64,000 nt of DNA. It comes from Mycobacterium sp. 852013-50091_SCH5140682. GTDB lineage: Bacteria > Actinomycetota > Actinomycetes > Mycobacteriales > Mycobacteriaceae. Below, piece after piece: positions 50,884 to 60,227 of this stretch. The stretch is from assembly GCF_001665685.1 (NCBI RefSeq), contig NZ_LZTB01000141.1, positions 1 through 64,000 of the forward strand, in the 5' to 3' direction. Made by a program: the position numbers and the translations under genes. Each line of letters starts with the position of its first letter. Position 1 is the stretch's first letter. The notes below the pieces were generated by a model, which did no database searches, was not told the origin of the DNA, and was given only the letters and a program-made list of their open reading frames with translations.

Positions 50884-51471
50884 TCAGGACATCACAAGAT
50901 GCAGGGAGGGCCGGTAGGTGAGTTCTTGGATGCGCCCGTCAAGCGTGCGGCTCTCGATCAGCTCGAGGTCGAAATCAGCAGCACCGGCAAAGATCGGATC
51001 GTCGCCGGTCTGACCCGTGATGACCGGGAAGATCGTCACCTGAATACGGTCGACCAGGCCCGCGACCATCAGCGCCCGGTTCATCGACAGGCTGCCGTGC
51101 GAGCGCAGCGGCACGTCGGACTCCTCCTTGAGCCGGGCGACGACGTCGACGGCGTCACCGCTCACGACGGTCGCATCCGGCCAGTCCAGCGGCCCGGGCA
51201 GCGTGCTCGAGACGACCGTCGCGGGCAGGTTGCGCATGCGGGTCACCCAGGGGTCGCCAACCGACTCATCGGTGCCCGAGCTCAGCAGCTCGGTGAACGT
51301 CCGATAAGTGTTGGCCCCGAACACCATCCGCTGATCTTCGGCGTAGAGCGCGAGGCGGTGATCGAGCAGTTCAGCACCTTGCTTCCCCCAGTAACCGCCC
51401 CAATCCCCGCCACTGACCCCGCCGTAACCGTCAAGGCTGGAAAAGACGTCGAAGGTGTACGTGGCGGTCAT
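50884..51471 (-). CDS. RibD C-terminal/dihydrofolate reductase-like protein
   Basis: Protein of 195 residues: TYTFDVFSSLDGYGGVSGGD at the start, MVFGANTYRTF, NLPATVVSSTL, VARLKEESDVPLRSHGSLSM and VDRIQVTIFPVITGQTG. This is the DHFR-fold domain of RibD-like reductases that use NADPH; physiological substrates of stand-alone copies are mostly unknown. AGGAG lies 7 nt before ATG 51471; an upstream ATG at 51600 is not supported. Unrelated to the steroid genes. Confidence 0.87.
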   Translation of the reverse strand: MTATYTFDVFSSLDGYGGVSGGDWGGYWGKQGAELLDHRLALYAEDQRMVFGANTYRTFTELLSSGTDESVGDPWVTRMRNLPATVVSSTLPGPLDWPDATVVSGDAVDVVARLKEESDVPLRSHGSLSMNRALMVAGLVDRIQVTIFPVITGQTGDDPIFAGAADFDLELIESRTLDGRIQELTYRPSLHLVMS

Positions 51472-51591
51472 GAGGGTCTCCTCGGTTGTCGGATTTGTCG
51501 ATATAGACGCGCCACCCCGGCGAAACTCATCGGTCTTGCCCGAACAGCAAGTCCGCGTGCCAGATGGTGTGAGCCCGGCCAGACTTGGCGT

Positions 51592-52056
51592 ATGCCTCAC
51601 GACACCCCGCCACCGAAGACCGGGTCTGACGAGACGACGACTCTGCGGGGCTTTCTCGATTACCTACGCACCTCGATCGCGGCCAAGGTGGACGGGACGC
51701 CCGAACCGGCCGTGCGAACGGCCGCCGTGCCGTCGGGCACCAATCTGCTCGGCCTCCTGCAGCATCTGACGCACGTCGAACGCTGGATCTTCCTCGGCGA
51801 GGACGTCGCCGACTGGCAGACGACGTTTCACGCGCCGGAGGCGGACAACGTCGCCGACGTCGTCGCCCGCTATCGGGCGGCGGTCGCTGACGCCAACCAA
51901 ATGCTCGACGGCTGCGGCGATCTCACTGCGCCCGTCCCAGGCCGCGCCGCCCCCAGCCTCCGGTGGGCCCTCACCCACATGATCGAGGAGACCGGACGCC
52001 ACGCGGGTCATGCGGACATCATCCGCGAACTGATCGACGGCTCGACCGGCCGGTGA
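51592..52056 (+). CDS. DinB/DUF664-type protein
   Basis: Protein of 154 residues with the DinB four-helix pattern and the expected metal-binding His residues: LQHLTHVERWIFLGED near the middle and THMIEETGRHAGHADIIREL near the end. Actinobacterial members include mycothiol-dependent enzymes. No ribosome site before ATG 51592, which may be leaderless. Divergent from the RibD-like gene. Confidence 0.84.
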   Translation: MPHDTPPPKTGSDETTTLRGFLDYLRTSIAAKVDGTPEPAVRTAAVPSGTNLLGLLQHLTHVERWIFLGEDVADWQTTFHAPEADNVADVVARYRAAVADANQMLDGCGDLTAPVPGRAAPSLRWALTHMIEETGRHAGHADIIRELIDGSTGR

Positions 52057-52083
52057 ACACGACCCGAACGCGAGCAGGGCGCG

Positions 52084-52713
52084 TCAGGCCTCGGACGGAT
52101 AGGGGCGCAGGTAGTTCAACACCAGCACGGTGATCTCGTCGAGGAACTCTTCACGAGCGATCGCGGGTTGGTCGATGACGTACCGGATGCAGAGGTGCTC
52201 GACGAGCCGCACCAGCATCCAGGTGGCGGTGGAATGGGTCGTGTCGCTGCGCAAGTGGCGGCGGTTCAAGGTCAGATACGCCATCGTCAGATCGCTGATG
52301 CGCTGCTCGAATGCGACGAGCTTGCTGGCCACCCCCAGGCGCGGGGTGTGCTCGACGATGGCCCGCAGGAACTCCGGGTGCACGTCAAGTGCGTCGAGCA
52401 ACGCTGCGATGGACACCCTGACGTACGTCGGAGCCGGCTGGTCGAGGTGAGCTGACACGCTGTCTGCCACCTGAGCTGCCATCTGGTCGCTGAACCTGCT
52501 GATCACCGCGGCAACGACGGCATCTTTGTTGGGAAAGTACTGATACAGCGATCCGGGGCTGATGCCGGCCACGCCGGCGATCCGGTTGGTGGAGGCGCCT
52601 TCGTACCCCTGCTCGATCAGCACGCGCTGCGCCGCATCGAGAATGCGCGCGACCATATCGCGTGAGCGTTGCTGACGCGGCGTTCGCCGTGGTGGCGGTG
52701 GCGGGCAGGTCAT
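52084..52713 (-). CDS. TetR family transcriptional regulator
   Basis: Protein of about 209 residues. Helix-turn-helix: MVARILDAAQRVLIEQGYEG, TNRIAGVAGISPGSLYQYFPNK; then a helical ligand domain (AALLDALDVHPEFLRAIVEH). Start taken as ATG 52713; ATG 52758 in frame would run through the palindrome at 52732-52745. It is divergent from the orphan mceA-type gene, 47 bp apart, so it very likely controls that gene and itself. Confidence 0.88.
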   Translation of the reverse strand: MTCPPPPPRRTPRQQRSRDMVARILDAAQRVLIEQGYEGASTNRIAGVAGISPGSLYQYFPNKDAVVAAVISRFSDQMAAQVADSVSAHLDQPAPTYVRVSIAALLDALDVHPEFLRAIVEHTPRLGVASKLVAFEQRISDLTMAYLTLNRRHLRSDTTHSTATWMLVRLVEHLCIRYVIDQPAIAREEFLDEITVLVLNYLRPYPSEA

Positions 52714-52731
52714 CGGAACGCGAATTGAATG

Positions 52732-52745
52732 CGAGTATTTGCTCG
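52732..52745. promoter_or_regulatory. Probable TetR operator, imperfect palindrome
   Basis: CGAGTATTTGCTCG (arms CGAG/CTCG, with A-T pairing further in) in the short AT-rich gap between the TetR gene and the orphan mceA-type gene. Confidence 0.5.
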
Positions 52746-52760
52746 TGTCAGCATCCATAG

Positions 52761-53963
52761 ATGGTGGCACGGCCTCCCACACCCCCGTACAAGCGGATGG
52801 GTCTGGTGACCGCGATCGTCATCGCCGTCGGCATCAGCCTGATCTGGACGCAGTTCCGCGGGGGCTTCCAACCCAAGCTGCAACTGACCGTGCTGTCGGG
52901 CCGGGCCGGGTTGTCGATGGACCCGGGTTCGAAGGTCACCTACAACGGCGTGCCGATCGGCAGGCTGGCCACGGTCGACGTGGTGGACGTCGGGGACAAC
53001 CCCGAAGCGAGATTACGGCTCAACGTCGATCCGAAATACCTGCATCTCATACCGGAGAATGTGCACGCCGAATTGCGGGCCACCACGGTGTTCGGCAACA
53101 AATACATATCGTTCATGTCACCGGAAAACCCCTCGCGGCAACGCGTTTCGCCCCACATCCCGATTCAGGCCCAGGGTGTGACAACAGAGTTCAACACACT
53201 GTTCGAGACCATCACGAAGATCTCCGAGCAGGTCGACCCGATCAAGCTCAACGAAACCCTCACCGCCACCGCCCAGGCCCTCGACGGCCTCGGCGGCAAG
53301 TACGGCCAGTCGATCGTCAACGGCAACACCATCCTGGCCGATCTCAACTCCCGCATGCCCCAGATCCGCCACGACATCACCGCCCTGGCCGATCTCAGCG
53401 AGGTGTACGCCAACGCCTCACCGGATCTCTGGGACGGGCTGAGCAACGCCGTCACTACCGCGCGCACCCTCAACGATCAACGCGGGAACCTCGACCAGGC
53501 CCTCGTCGCCGCGGTCGGCTTCGGCAACACCGGTGGTGACATCTTCGAGCGCGGCGGCCCCTACCTGGTCCGCGGCGCCCAAGATCTACTCCCGACGTCG
53601 GGGCTGCTGGACAAGTACAGTCCGGAGCTGCTGTGCACCATCCGCGGCTTTCATGATGCCGCACCCAAGATGGCCGAGGCGTTCAGCGGCAACGGATACT
53701 CGGTACGTACGCACACCTTCATCGTCGGTGTCGGCAATCCCTACGTGTATCCCGACAACCTGCCCCGCGTGAACGCCAAGGGCGGCCCCGAGGGACGGCC
53801 CGGCTGCTGGCAACCGATCACCCGGGACCTGTGGCCCGCGCCGTACCTGGTGATGGACACCGGCATATCGCTGGCGCCGTACAACCACTTCGAGCTCGGC
53901 CAACCGTTGACATCGGAGTACGTCTGGGGCCGCCAGATCGGCGAGCACACCATCAATCCGTGA
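52761..53963 (+). CDS. Orphan MceA-type protein
   Basis: MCE-family protein of 400 residues: membrane helix (LVTAIVIAVGISLIW), MCE domain (TVLSGRAGLSMDPGSKVTYN, IGRLATVDVV, FGNKYISFMSPEN), then the helical region (ISEQVDPIKLNETLTATAQ). It is closest to MceA chains but stands alone, without yrbE or mceB-F neighbours, and has its own TetR. Orphan MCE chains may replace MceA in another complex. ATG 52761, no ribosome site. Confidence 0.88.
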   Translation: MVARPPTPPYKRMGLVTAIVIAVGISLIWTQFRGGFQPKLQLTVLSGRAGLSMDPGSKVTYNGVPIGRLATVDVVDVGDNPEARLRLNVDPKYLHLIPENVHAELRATTVFGNKYISFMSPENPSRQRVSPHIPIQAQGVTTEFNTLFETITKISEQVDPIKLNETLTATAQALDGLGGKYGQSIVNGNTILADLNSRMPQIRHDITALADLSEVYANASPDLWDGLSNAVTTARTLNDQRGNLDQALVAAVGFGNTGGDIFERGGPYLVRGAQDLLPTSGLLDKYSPELLCTIRGFHDAAPKMAEAFSGNGYSVRTHTFIVGVGNPYVYPDNLPRVNAKGGPEGRPGCWQPITRDLWPAPYLVMDTGISLAPYNHFELGQPLTSEYVWGRQIGEHTINP

Positions 53964-53967
53964 CTGC

Positions 53968-54822
53968 TCAGCCGGGTACGTCCATCCGCTGGGTGCCCAG
54001 AACCGCCAGCAGCCGCATCGCTTCCTCCGACGGCGAGCCCGGTTCCGGCGTGTAGATCACGACGCGTTGATCGCGGTCGGCGATGTCGAGCGAATCGCAG
54101 TTGACCGCGACCGGGCCGACCACCGGATGGGCGAACGTCTTGCACAGGGTCGGGCGGGACACGATGTCGTGCGCATTCCACAACCGCGCGAATTCAGCAC
54201 TGCCGGAACGTAGTTCGGCGATCAGCTCGCTCGTCTCCGGATCGTCGGGATAGCGTGCGGCAGTGGCGCGCAGGTGCAGCGCGGCAGTGTCGGAGAACTC
54301 GTCGGCGTCGGACACGCCGTACAGGCGCCTCCCGTCCGCCGGATGCGACCCGAGAAACGCCCGCCGCAGCAGGTTGCGGTCCCGGCGGGACAACGCCGAA
54401 AAGTCCTCCATCAGCGCGCACGCCAGGTCGTTCCAGGCGAGCACCTCATAGGTCGCCGACAGCACGATGGCAGCGGCTTGCGGCAGCCGCTGGATCAAGT
54501 TGAGGATGCTCGGGCGAACCTCCCGCGGCGGGCCGGGTGGCCGCTCGAGTTCGACGCCGGCCAGCAGGTAGAGATACGCCCGCTCGGCACCGGAAAGGCG
54601 AAGTGCGCGAACCAGACCGGACAGCACGTCACCTGACGGGTGCGGGGCCCTGGCCTGTTCCAGACGCGTGTAGTAGTCGGTCGAGATGAACGCCAGATGC
54701 GCGACCTCGTCGCGTCGCAGACCCGGGGTGCGACGCCGTTGCCCGGCGGGCAGACCGACGTCCGATGGCCGGATTCGCTCGCGCCTGCTGCGCAGGAACG
54801 CGCCGAGCTCTCGCTTGTCCAC
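53968..54822 (-). CDS. XRE-type regulator with MmyB ligand domain
   Basis: Protein of 284 residues: an N-terminal helix-turn-helix (LGAFLRSRRERIRPSDVGLP, RRTPGLRRDEVAHLAFISTD, YYTRLEQAR) and the MmyB-like ligand-binding domain (ATYEVLAWNDLACALMEDFS, HDIVSRPTLCKTFAHPVVGP, RVVIYTPEPGSPSEEA). Members bind fatty-acid-like ligands and often regulate a neighbouring SDR; the SDR at 54909 is divergent from it. GTG start at 54822. 4 nt from the stop of the orphan mce gene. Confidence 0.9.
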   Translation of the reverse strand: MDKRELGAFLRSRRERIRPSDVGLPAGQRRRTPGLRRDEVAHLAFISTDYYTRLEQARAPHPSGDVLSGLVRALRLSGAERAYLYLLAGVELERPPGPPREVRPSILNLIQRLPQAAAIVLSATYEVLAWNDLACALMEDFSALSRRDRNLLRRAFLGSHPADGRRLYGVSDADEFSDTAALHLRATAARYPDDPETSELIAELRSGSAEFARLWNAHDIVSRPTLCKTFAHPVVGPVAVNCDSLDIADRDQRVVIYTPEPGSPSEEAMRLLAVLGTQRMDVPG

Positions 54823-54908
54823 GCTGCCATTCTCCGTGGGACCGCGGACCGTAGCCAGGTACCGGTGATACCTGGATAAGACCAGCGCGCACCCGCAGGC
54901 TCGCTGTC

Positions 54909-55685
54909 ATGACTTCTCCGACGAAAACCGGCCTGCTGGAAGGCAAGATCGCATTCATCACCGGCGCGGGTCGCGGTATCGGCGCCGCGGCCGCCCGCCT
55001 GTTCGCCTTAGAGGGCGCCACCGTCGTCCTCACGGCGCGGACCGAGAGCGAGCTCAAGGCGGTCACCGAAGACATCAGATCCGCGGGCGGCACTGCCGAT
55101 TACGTGGTCTGTGATCTGGCCGACGGATCCAGTGTGCGGACCGCGGTGCAGCGGGTCGTAGAGCTGTGGGGGCGTCTCGACGTCGCCTTCAACAACGGCG
55201 CGACGATCCAGCCGCCGGGACCACTGCACGAGGTGTCCGAGGACGATTTCGATCACGTCTACACGGTCAACCTCAAAGGCCTGTGGCTGGCGCTGTCCGC
55301 GGAGGTGACTGCGATTGGCGCGACCGCCAAAACCGGTGCAATCGTGAACAATTCCAGCGTCGGGAGCCTGCACAGCAATCCCGACCTGCCGGCCTACGGG
55401 GCGATGAAGCGCGCGGTCAACAGCCTTACCGAGTCTGCCGCCGTGAGCTATGGGCCGCAGGGTATCCGGATCAATGCGATCGCACCCGGGCCGACCATGA
55501 CGGAAATGATCCAGCAGTGGGAGGACGCGAGTCCCGGCGTGGTCGAACGACTGGTCGCGGACACCCCACTGCGGCGCGCGGCGCGGCCCGACGAGATCGC
55601 GCAAGCCGCCGCCTGGTTGCTCAGCGACCGCGCGTCCTACGTCACCGGTACAACGCTGCGGGTCGACGGCGGAACCTGGGTGTGA
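54909..55685 (+). CDS. SDR family oxidoreductase
   Basis: Short-chain dehydrogenase of 258 residues: FITGAGRGIGAAAARLFALEG, NNGATIQPPGPLHE, TVNLKGLWLAL, Ser in VNNSSVGS, Tyr/Lys in AYGAMKRAVNSL, and TGTTLRVDGGTWV. Divergent from the MmyB-type regulator, its probable controller. Substrate unknown. Confidence 0.87.
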   Translation: MTSPTKTGLLEGKIAFITGAGRGIGAAAARLFALEGATVVLTARTESELKAVTEDIRSAGGTADYVVCDLADGSSVRTAVQRVVELWGRLDVAFNNGATIQPPGPLHEVSEDDFDHVYTVNLKGLWLALSAEVTAIGATAKTGAIVNNSSVGSLHSNPDLPAYGAMKRAVNSLTESAAVSYGPQGIRINAIAPGPTMTEMIQQWEDASPGVVERLVADTPLRRAARPDEIAQAAAWLLSDRASYVTGTTLRVDGGTWV

Positions 55686-55785
55686 CCGAGGCGCCCGCCA
55701 CCGCTGAACTGACCGATCAAGCTGCCAAAGTGCTGTGAACCCCCTACGATGCCCGTGGGCTGGGGATCGACTGCGAAGGACGGCA

Positions 55786-56739
55786 ATGGCGTCAACGAAG
55801 TACATCGGTTATATCGGTGGTGTGGCAGTAGCCATGGGTGTGGGTGCGGCGATCGCCGCTGCCGGCCAGGGCACCGCCAACGCCGACGCGACCGACGGCG
55901 GTTCGGCCGCCAAGGACGCCGGCACCAGTACATCGGTCAACGCCGGGCCCAAGCGCACCCCCGCCGGGCCCGCCAAGGCACTGTCGAAGATCAACGACAA
56001 TGTGGCGAAGGTCAGCGCTCAGGTCACCACGACGGCGCACACGGTGTCCGCGTCGATCTCCGACTCGTTGGCCAAGCCCGCCGCGAAGCCGACGACAAAG
56101 GTCGGCAGCAAGCCGGACTTCGAGGCCAAGCAGGTCGACCGGCTCAAGAAGATGTTCGAGCCCAAGCAGGCCGCCGCACCCCAAAAGCCCGCCACGCCGA
56201 AGCCCGACAGCTCGGTCAACGCGCCGGTGTCGCGGGCTGCTGTCCAGGCCGACGCCGCCTCACCGACGGCCGCTCCCGCCTGGAGCCCGAATCCGTTCCG
56301 CGCCGACGATCCGAAGCCGACGAACGAGCCCGATCTGGTGCGGCAGCTCAGCAGCACCCTGACCGGGATCACCCCGGAGGCTTTGCAGCCCGTCACCCGA
56401 GAAGGCGTGGAAGCCGGTTACCGGGTCAGCCAGATGGTGCCGTGGCTCAACATCGTCGTGCCTGCCACCAAGATCATCCCCAACCTGTCCCCCGCCCTGC
56501 AGAGCGACGCGGAAGGCGCACGGGCCCGCCAGGTCATCGTCAACCAGTTGCTGATCACCACCCAGCCGGGCTCGCTCGCCTTTTACGGGTACGACGAGGT
56601 CGCCGACCTGCTCAACGTGGAATACCCGGCCGACGATCTCAAGCAGCAGGCCTTCGTCACGGCGTGGAACATCCTCGACCCGTTCCAGCTGGCACATGTT
56701 TCGGGTGAATCGGGTATCGACCGGACCTACGCCACCTGA
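55786..56739 (+). CDS. Exported Ala/Pro/Lys-rich protein
   Basis: Protein of 317 residues. Signal-like N-terminus (YIGYIGGVAVAMGVGAAIAA, then AAGQGTANA), a long low-complexity middle rich in Ala, Pro, Lys, Ser and Thr, and a folded-looking C-terminal part from about residue 180 (LVRQLSSTLTGITPEALQPV to the end). AAGGA is 6 nt before ATG 55786. Family not recognised; typical of mycobacterial cell-wall proteins. Confidence 0.75.
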   Translation: MASTKYIGYIGGVAVAMGVGAAIAAAGQGTANADATDGGSAAKDAGTSTSVNAGPKRTPAGPAKALSKINDNVAKVSAQVTTTAHTVSASISDSLAKPAAKPTTKVGSKPDFEAKQVDRLKKMFEPKQAAAPQKPATPKPDSSVNAPVSRAAVQADAASPTAAPAWSPNPFRADDPKPTNEPDLVRQLSSTLTGITPEALQPVTREGVEAGYRVSQMVPWLNIVVPATKIIPNLSPALQSDAEGARARQVIVNQLLITTQPGSLAFYGYDEVADLLNVEYPADDLKQQAFVTAWNILDPFQLAHVSGESGIDRTYAT

Positions 56740-56759
56740 CGCAAGCAGGTTCCGTCGCG

Positions 56760-58316
56760 CTACGCCATTGACGGGCTGTCGTGGCGGAGCGTCTCGCCGC
56801 GGAAGAATGCCTCATTGCGGGAGCGCCACACCAGCATGAGCACGGCACCGAGCAACAGGATGCCGAATCCCATGAAGAACACCAGGCCGATGCCACCGAT
56901 CGCGGCGCCGCTGCCGTTCTCGGGGTCCATGCTCTCCTTGATCGAGAACGCGAAGACGGCGGCGAGGATGATGCCTCCGGACAGCGGGAACAGCAGCTTG
57001 AACACGACGTTGTGGGCACTGCTGAACAGTTCACGCCGGAAGTACCAGACGCATGCGAACGCCGTGATGCCGTAGTACCAACAGATCATGATGCCAAGGG
57101 CGGCAATGGTATCCAGCAGGGCGCTTTCGGAGAGCAAGCTCACCACGGTGTAGAAGACACCTGTGACCACCCCTGCGGTCACCGTGGCGAAGCGTGGCAC
57201 CAGGTAGCGCGGGCTGACTTCGGCGAAGCGTGGCGGGAACGCCCGGTAGGCACCCATGGCCAGCATCGCGCGGGCGGCAGGCAGGAACGTGGTCTGCAGG
57301 CTGGCCACCGACGACGCCAGCACGGCCAGGAACAGGAACGGGCCGAGCCACTTTCCGAGCACCGGGTCGGCGAGCGCGGCGAAGACATTGCTCTCGTTCT
57401 CCGGATTGCCGAGCCCGAGGCCCTCTTCACCGACGCCGGCGTACATCATCACCGCGACCGCGATCAACAGGTAGGTGGCCAGGATGGACAGCACGCACAG
57501 CAGCCCGGCGCGGCCCGGCACCTTCGTCGGGTCCTTGCTCTCCTCACCCAGCGTCAGGCAGGTATCCCAGCCCCAGAACGCGAAGATCGATCCGGTGACG
57601 CCAACCACGAAGGCGCCGAAGGTAAGTCCGGTGAACGGGTTGAGCCAATCGAGGTCGAACGACAGCCCGACAGGCGCCGCACCGCGACCCACGTGGATGA
57701 AAGCCATCACCGCGAAGCCCAGCAACACCACCATCTGGAATCCGACGAGCACATACTGCACCCGCTCACTGGTGGTGATGCCGCGGCTAGCGATGAGGGT
57801 CGCGATGGCCAGGAACACCAACGTGGTGGCGATGTTGACGACCTTGTTCTGCGCCAGATCGGCGATCTGCGGCTGACCGGCGACCCGGGCGATGAACAGA
57901 TAGAAGAATTCGACGGCGATGGCCGCAAGGTTGGACAGCACGATGATGGTGGCCATCACCATGCCCCAGCCGCACATCCACCCGACGTACGGTCCGAAGG
58001 CCTTGGTCGACCACGTGAACGACGCACCACAGTCCGGGGCAACGGAATTCAGTTCCCGGTAGGCGTACGCGGTGAGGAACATCGGGATGAACCCGGCGAT
58101 GAGGATCGCCGGCATCTTCAGTGCGACGGACGCGACGATGAGCCCGATGCTGGCGGTCAGGGTGTAGCCGGGGGCCACCGACGAGATGCCGAGCACTGCG
58201 CCCGAAAAGGTCCCGACCTTACCGGCGGCCAGGCCTTTGGAAACCAGCCCGGCCGCTCCCTCCGCCACCTCCAGTTCGTGATGTGCCACGGATTCCGAAG
58301 GGGTTTCGGGCATCAC
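56760..58316 (-). CDS. APC-superfamily amino acid/polyamine permease
   Basis: Membrane protein of 518 residues with about 12-14 helices. After a 35-residue cytoplasmic start comes GAVLGISSVAPGYTLTASIG, the unwound helix 1 motif of the family; further typical segments are PDCGASFTWSTKAFGPYVGW and FAFWGWDTCLTLGEESKDP. Substrate cannot be fixed. It overlaps the stress-protein gene upstream by 4 bp; USP and permease genes are often paired in actinobacteria. Confidence 0.92.
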   Translation of the reverse strand: MMPETPSESVAHHELEVAEGAAGLVSKGLAAGKVGTFSGAVLGISSVAPGYTLTASIGLIVASVALKMPAILIAGFIPMFLTAYAYRELNSVAPDCGASFTWSTKAFGPYVGWMCGWGMVMATIIVLSNLAAIAVEFFYLFIARVAGQPQIADLAQNKVVNIATTLVFLAIATLIASRGITTSERVQYVLVGFQMVVLLGFAVMAFIHVGRGAAPVGLSFDLDWLNPFTGLTFGAFVVGVTGSIFAFWGWDTCLTLGEESKDPTKVPGRAGLLCVLSILATYLLIAVAVMMYAGVGEEGLGLGNPENESNVFAALADPVLGKWLGPFLFLAVLASSVASLQTTFLPAARAMLAMGAYRAFPPRFAEVSPRYLVPRFATVTAGVVTGVFYTVVSLLSESALLDTIAALGIMICWYYGITAFACVWYFRRELFSSAHNVVFKLLFPLSGGIILAAVFAFSIKESMDPENGSGAAIGGIGLVFFMGFGILLLGAVLMLVWRSRNEAFFRGETLRHDSPSMA

Positions 58317-59200
58317 TGATCCTCGCCGTCACTCACATCGTCGCGCGGCACCACAACCATCGGAACATCGACCACCCGCAACATCTTTGCTGCCGTGGAG
58401 CCGAGGAAAATGCGCTTGGGCGCGCTCAGCCGGCTGGAACCCACCATCAGCACATCGCCGTCGTGCCACTCGAGCTTGTTCACCGCGGCTTCCACCGTCG
58501 GCCCGTTCACCACCGTCGAGGTCACCGGAAAGTCCGCCGGAAGACTGGCTTTCGCGGTTTCCAGAGTTTCGCGGGCGTGATCCTGCGCGTGCTCACGAAC
58601 GGCGTCGTCGTCTGAGCGCAACGAACCGAAGGTGGGATCGAGTGCCACCAGCGACACCAGGCGCAGCGGTGTGCCCGCGGCCCTGCTGGCCCGTACCGCG
58701 GTGTCCAGCAATCGATCCGCGCCCTTGCGCGTGCCGAGCGCACAGGTGACTTCGCGAACCCGCTCGATGGTCGATTGCCGAGTTCCGCGCGGCGCCACCG
58801 CCACTGGCACCGGCGACGAATGCAGCAGTTCGTTGACCACCGAACCCAGCGAAAAGCTGCCTGCCAAGCCGCCGCCGGAACCGCCGACCACGATGGCCTC
58901 GGCGTCGAGCCGCACCGCCTCGTGGATCAATCCGTCGGTGAACGACTCGTCGAAACTCAGATGACTGTGGGCGACAACGTCGTCGGGTACCGAGGCGACC
59001 GCCTCCTCGAGCCAGCCCTTGGCCTGCTCGGCGAGCACCTCTTCGTATCCGCCCTTGGGCACCAGTGCGGGCAGGCCGGTGTCCTGGGGTAAGACGATGC
59101 ATATCTCGACCTCGGCGCCGAGGGTTCGGGCGAACCGCACCGCTAGAGCCAACGCGTCGGCGCCACCGGCTGTGGCGAGATATCCAACGACCAACTTCAT
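58313..59200 (-). CDS. Universal stress protein, two UspA domains
   Basis: Protein of 295 residues built from two Usp domains. The first begins KLVVGYLATAGGADALALAV and carries IVVGGSGGGLAGSFSLGSV, the ATP-binding motif G-x2-G-x9-GS; the second ends VLMVGSSRLSAPKRIFLGST, a similar but less complete motif. Role is likely in stress or dormancy response and in control of the permease translated from the same message. ATG 59200. Confidence 0.9.
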   Translation of the reverse strand: MKLVVGYLATAGGADALALAVRFARTLGAEVEICIVLPQDTGLPALVPKGGYEEVLAEQAKGWLEEAVASVPDDVVAHSHLSFDESFTDGLIHEAVRLDAEAIVVGGSGGGLAGSFSLGSVVNELLHSSPVPVAVAPRGTRQSTIERVREVTCALGTRKGADRLLDTAVRASRAAGTPLRLVSLVALDPTFGSLRSDDDAVREHAQDHARETLETAKASLPADFPVTSTVVNGPTVEAAVNKLEWHDGDVLMVGSSRLSAPKRIFLGSTAAKMLRVVDVPMVVVPRDDVSDGEDQ

Positions 59201-59308
59201 CAGTCACCACCGTTCCCGCACTGCGTCGTGCGACCAGTCGCACAGATCCTGTCAACCCGCGGCCGGGTTTACCACCGCTTCGACGAAATTGACCGCAGGG
59301 CGGGACAA

Positions 59309-60178
59309 TCAGTCGACGTACTCGGCGACGCCGTCGTCCAGTACCACCCTCTCGCCGGTGCCGTCCGGTGCGGCCGCAGCGGTACGGAACACGGCCTTGC
59401 CCGCTGCGGTGCGCCAGATCGACGTGGTCAGCGTCTCCCCGGGAAACACCGGTGCACTGAACCGCGAGGTAACGGCACGAAGCTTGGTCGCGTCACCGCC
59501 GCACAACTCGGCGATCAGGGCACGCCCGGCCACGCCGTAGGTGCACAGCCCGTGCAGGATCGGTTTCGGGAAGCCCGCGAGGTTCTTGGCGAACCACGGA
59601 TCGCTGTGCAGCGGGTTGCGGTCGCCGGACAGCCGGTAGATCAGCGCCTGGTCCTCGCGGGTCGGCAAGGCCAGTCGCGCATCCGGTTCGGACTCTGGGA
59701 TCTCCGGGGCCGCCGGACGCTGACCGGGCTGCCCGCCGAACCCGCCCTCACCCCGAATCACCACGGTGGTAAGGGTTTCCACGAGCACCTCGTCGGTCCC
59801 CGGATCGGTGCCGATGCCTTTGAACATCACCACGGCGTTCTTGCCCTCACCCTTGTCCTGGATGTCGGCGACCTCGGAAACCACCTTCAGCTTCCCGGCC
59901 GGCGGCAGTGGTTTTGCCACCCGGATCTCCTGCGAGCCGTGCAGCAGCATCCCGAAGTTGAACGTGCCGATCTTGGCGGCCGCCGCGAAGGGCGAGCACG
60001 CGATGATCGCGTAGGTCGGCAATACCTGCTGCTCGATTTCGTGACTGTTCTCGGTGGTGAACTGCAGATCGTCGAGGCCTGCGCCGACGCCGACGGCGTA
60101 CAGCAGGGTGTCGCGGTCGGTCCACTCGAAGACGTAGGGGTCGGTCTTCTCGCCGATGGCGTTGGGGTTGATGGGCAT
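59309..60178 (-). CDS. htdY: 3-hydroxyacyl-thioester dehydratase HtdY (hydratase 2)
   Basis: Double-hotdog MaoC-like protein of 289 residues. The hydratase-2 motif YRLSGDRNPLHSDP, with its Asp and His, is in the C-terminal half; the N-terminal half has FEWTDRDTLLYAVGVG and FTTENSH. These match my memory of M. tuberculosis HtdY (Rv3389c, 290 residues), and the neighbours are also those of Rv3389c. It hydrates 2-enoyl thioesters. Start ATG 60178; an ATG at 60238 would overlap acrA1. Confidence 0.9.
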   Translation of the reverse strand: MPINPNAIGEKTDPYVFEWTDRDTLLYAVGVGAGLDDLQFTTENSHEIEQQVLPTYAIIACSPFAAAAKIGTFNFGMLLHGSQEIRVAKPLPPAGKLKVVSEVADIQDKGEGKNAVVMFKGIGTDPGTDEVLVETLTTVVIRGEGGFGGQPGQRPAAPEIPESEPDARLALPTREDQALIYRLSGDRNPLHSDPWFAKNLAGFPKPILHGLCTYGVAGRALIAELCGGDATKLRAVTSRFSAPVFPGETLTTSIWRTAAGKAVFRTAAAAPDGTGERVVLDDGVAEYVD

Positions 60179-60227
60179 GAATCGGGCGATAGACCGTCGG
60201 TTGACGTTTGCCCGGTGAAGGGCGACC

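Noticed and set aside
50899..51591. N-terminal extension of the DinB-like protein
   Set aside because: The frame stays open upstream of 51592 only because it is opposite the RibD-like gene; the extension has no DinB features.
56781..58319. 512-codon plus-strand open frame opposite the permease
   Set aside because: Reads as His/Gln/Arg/Asp-rich shadow without membrane or domain pattern; the minus strand encodes a clear APC permease.
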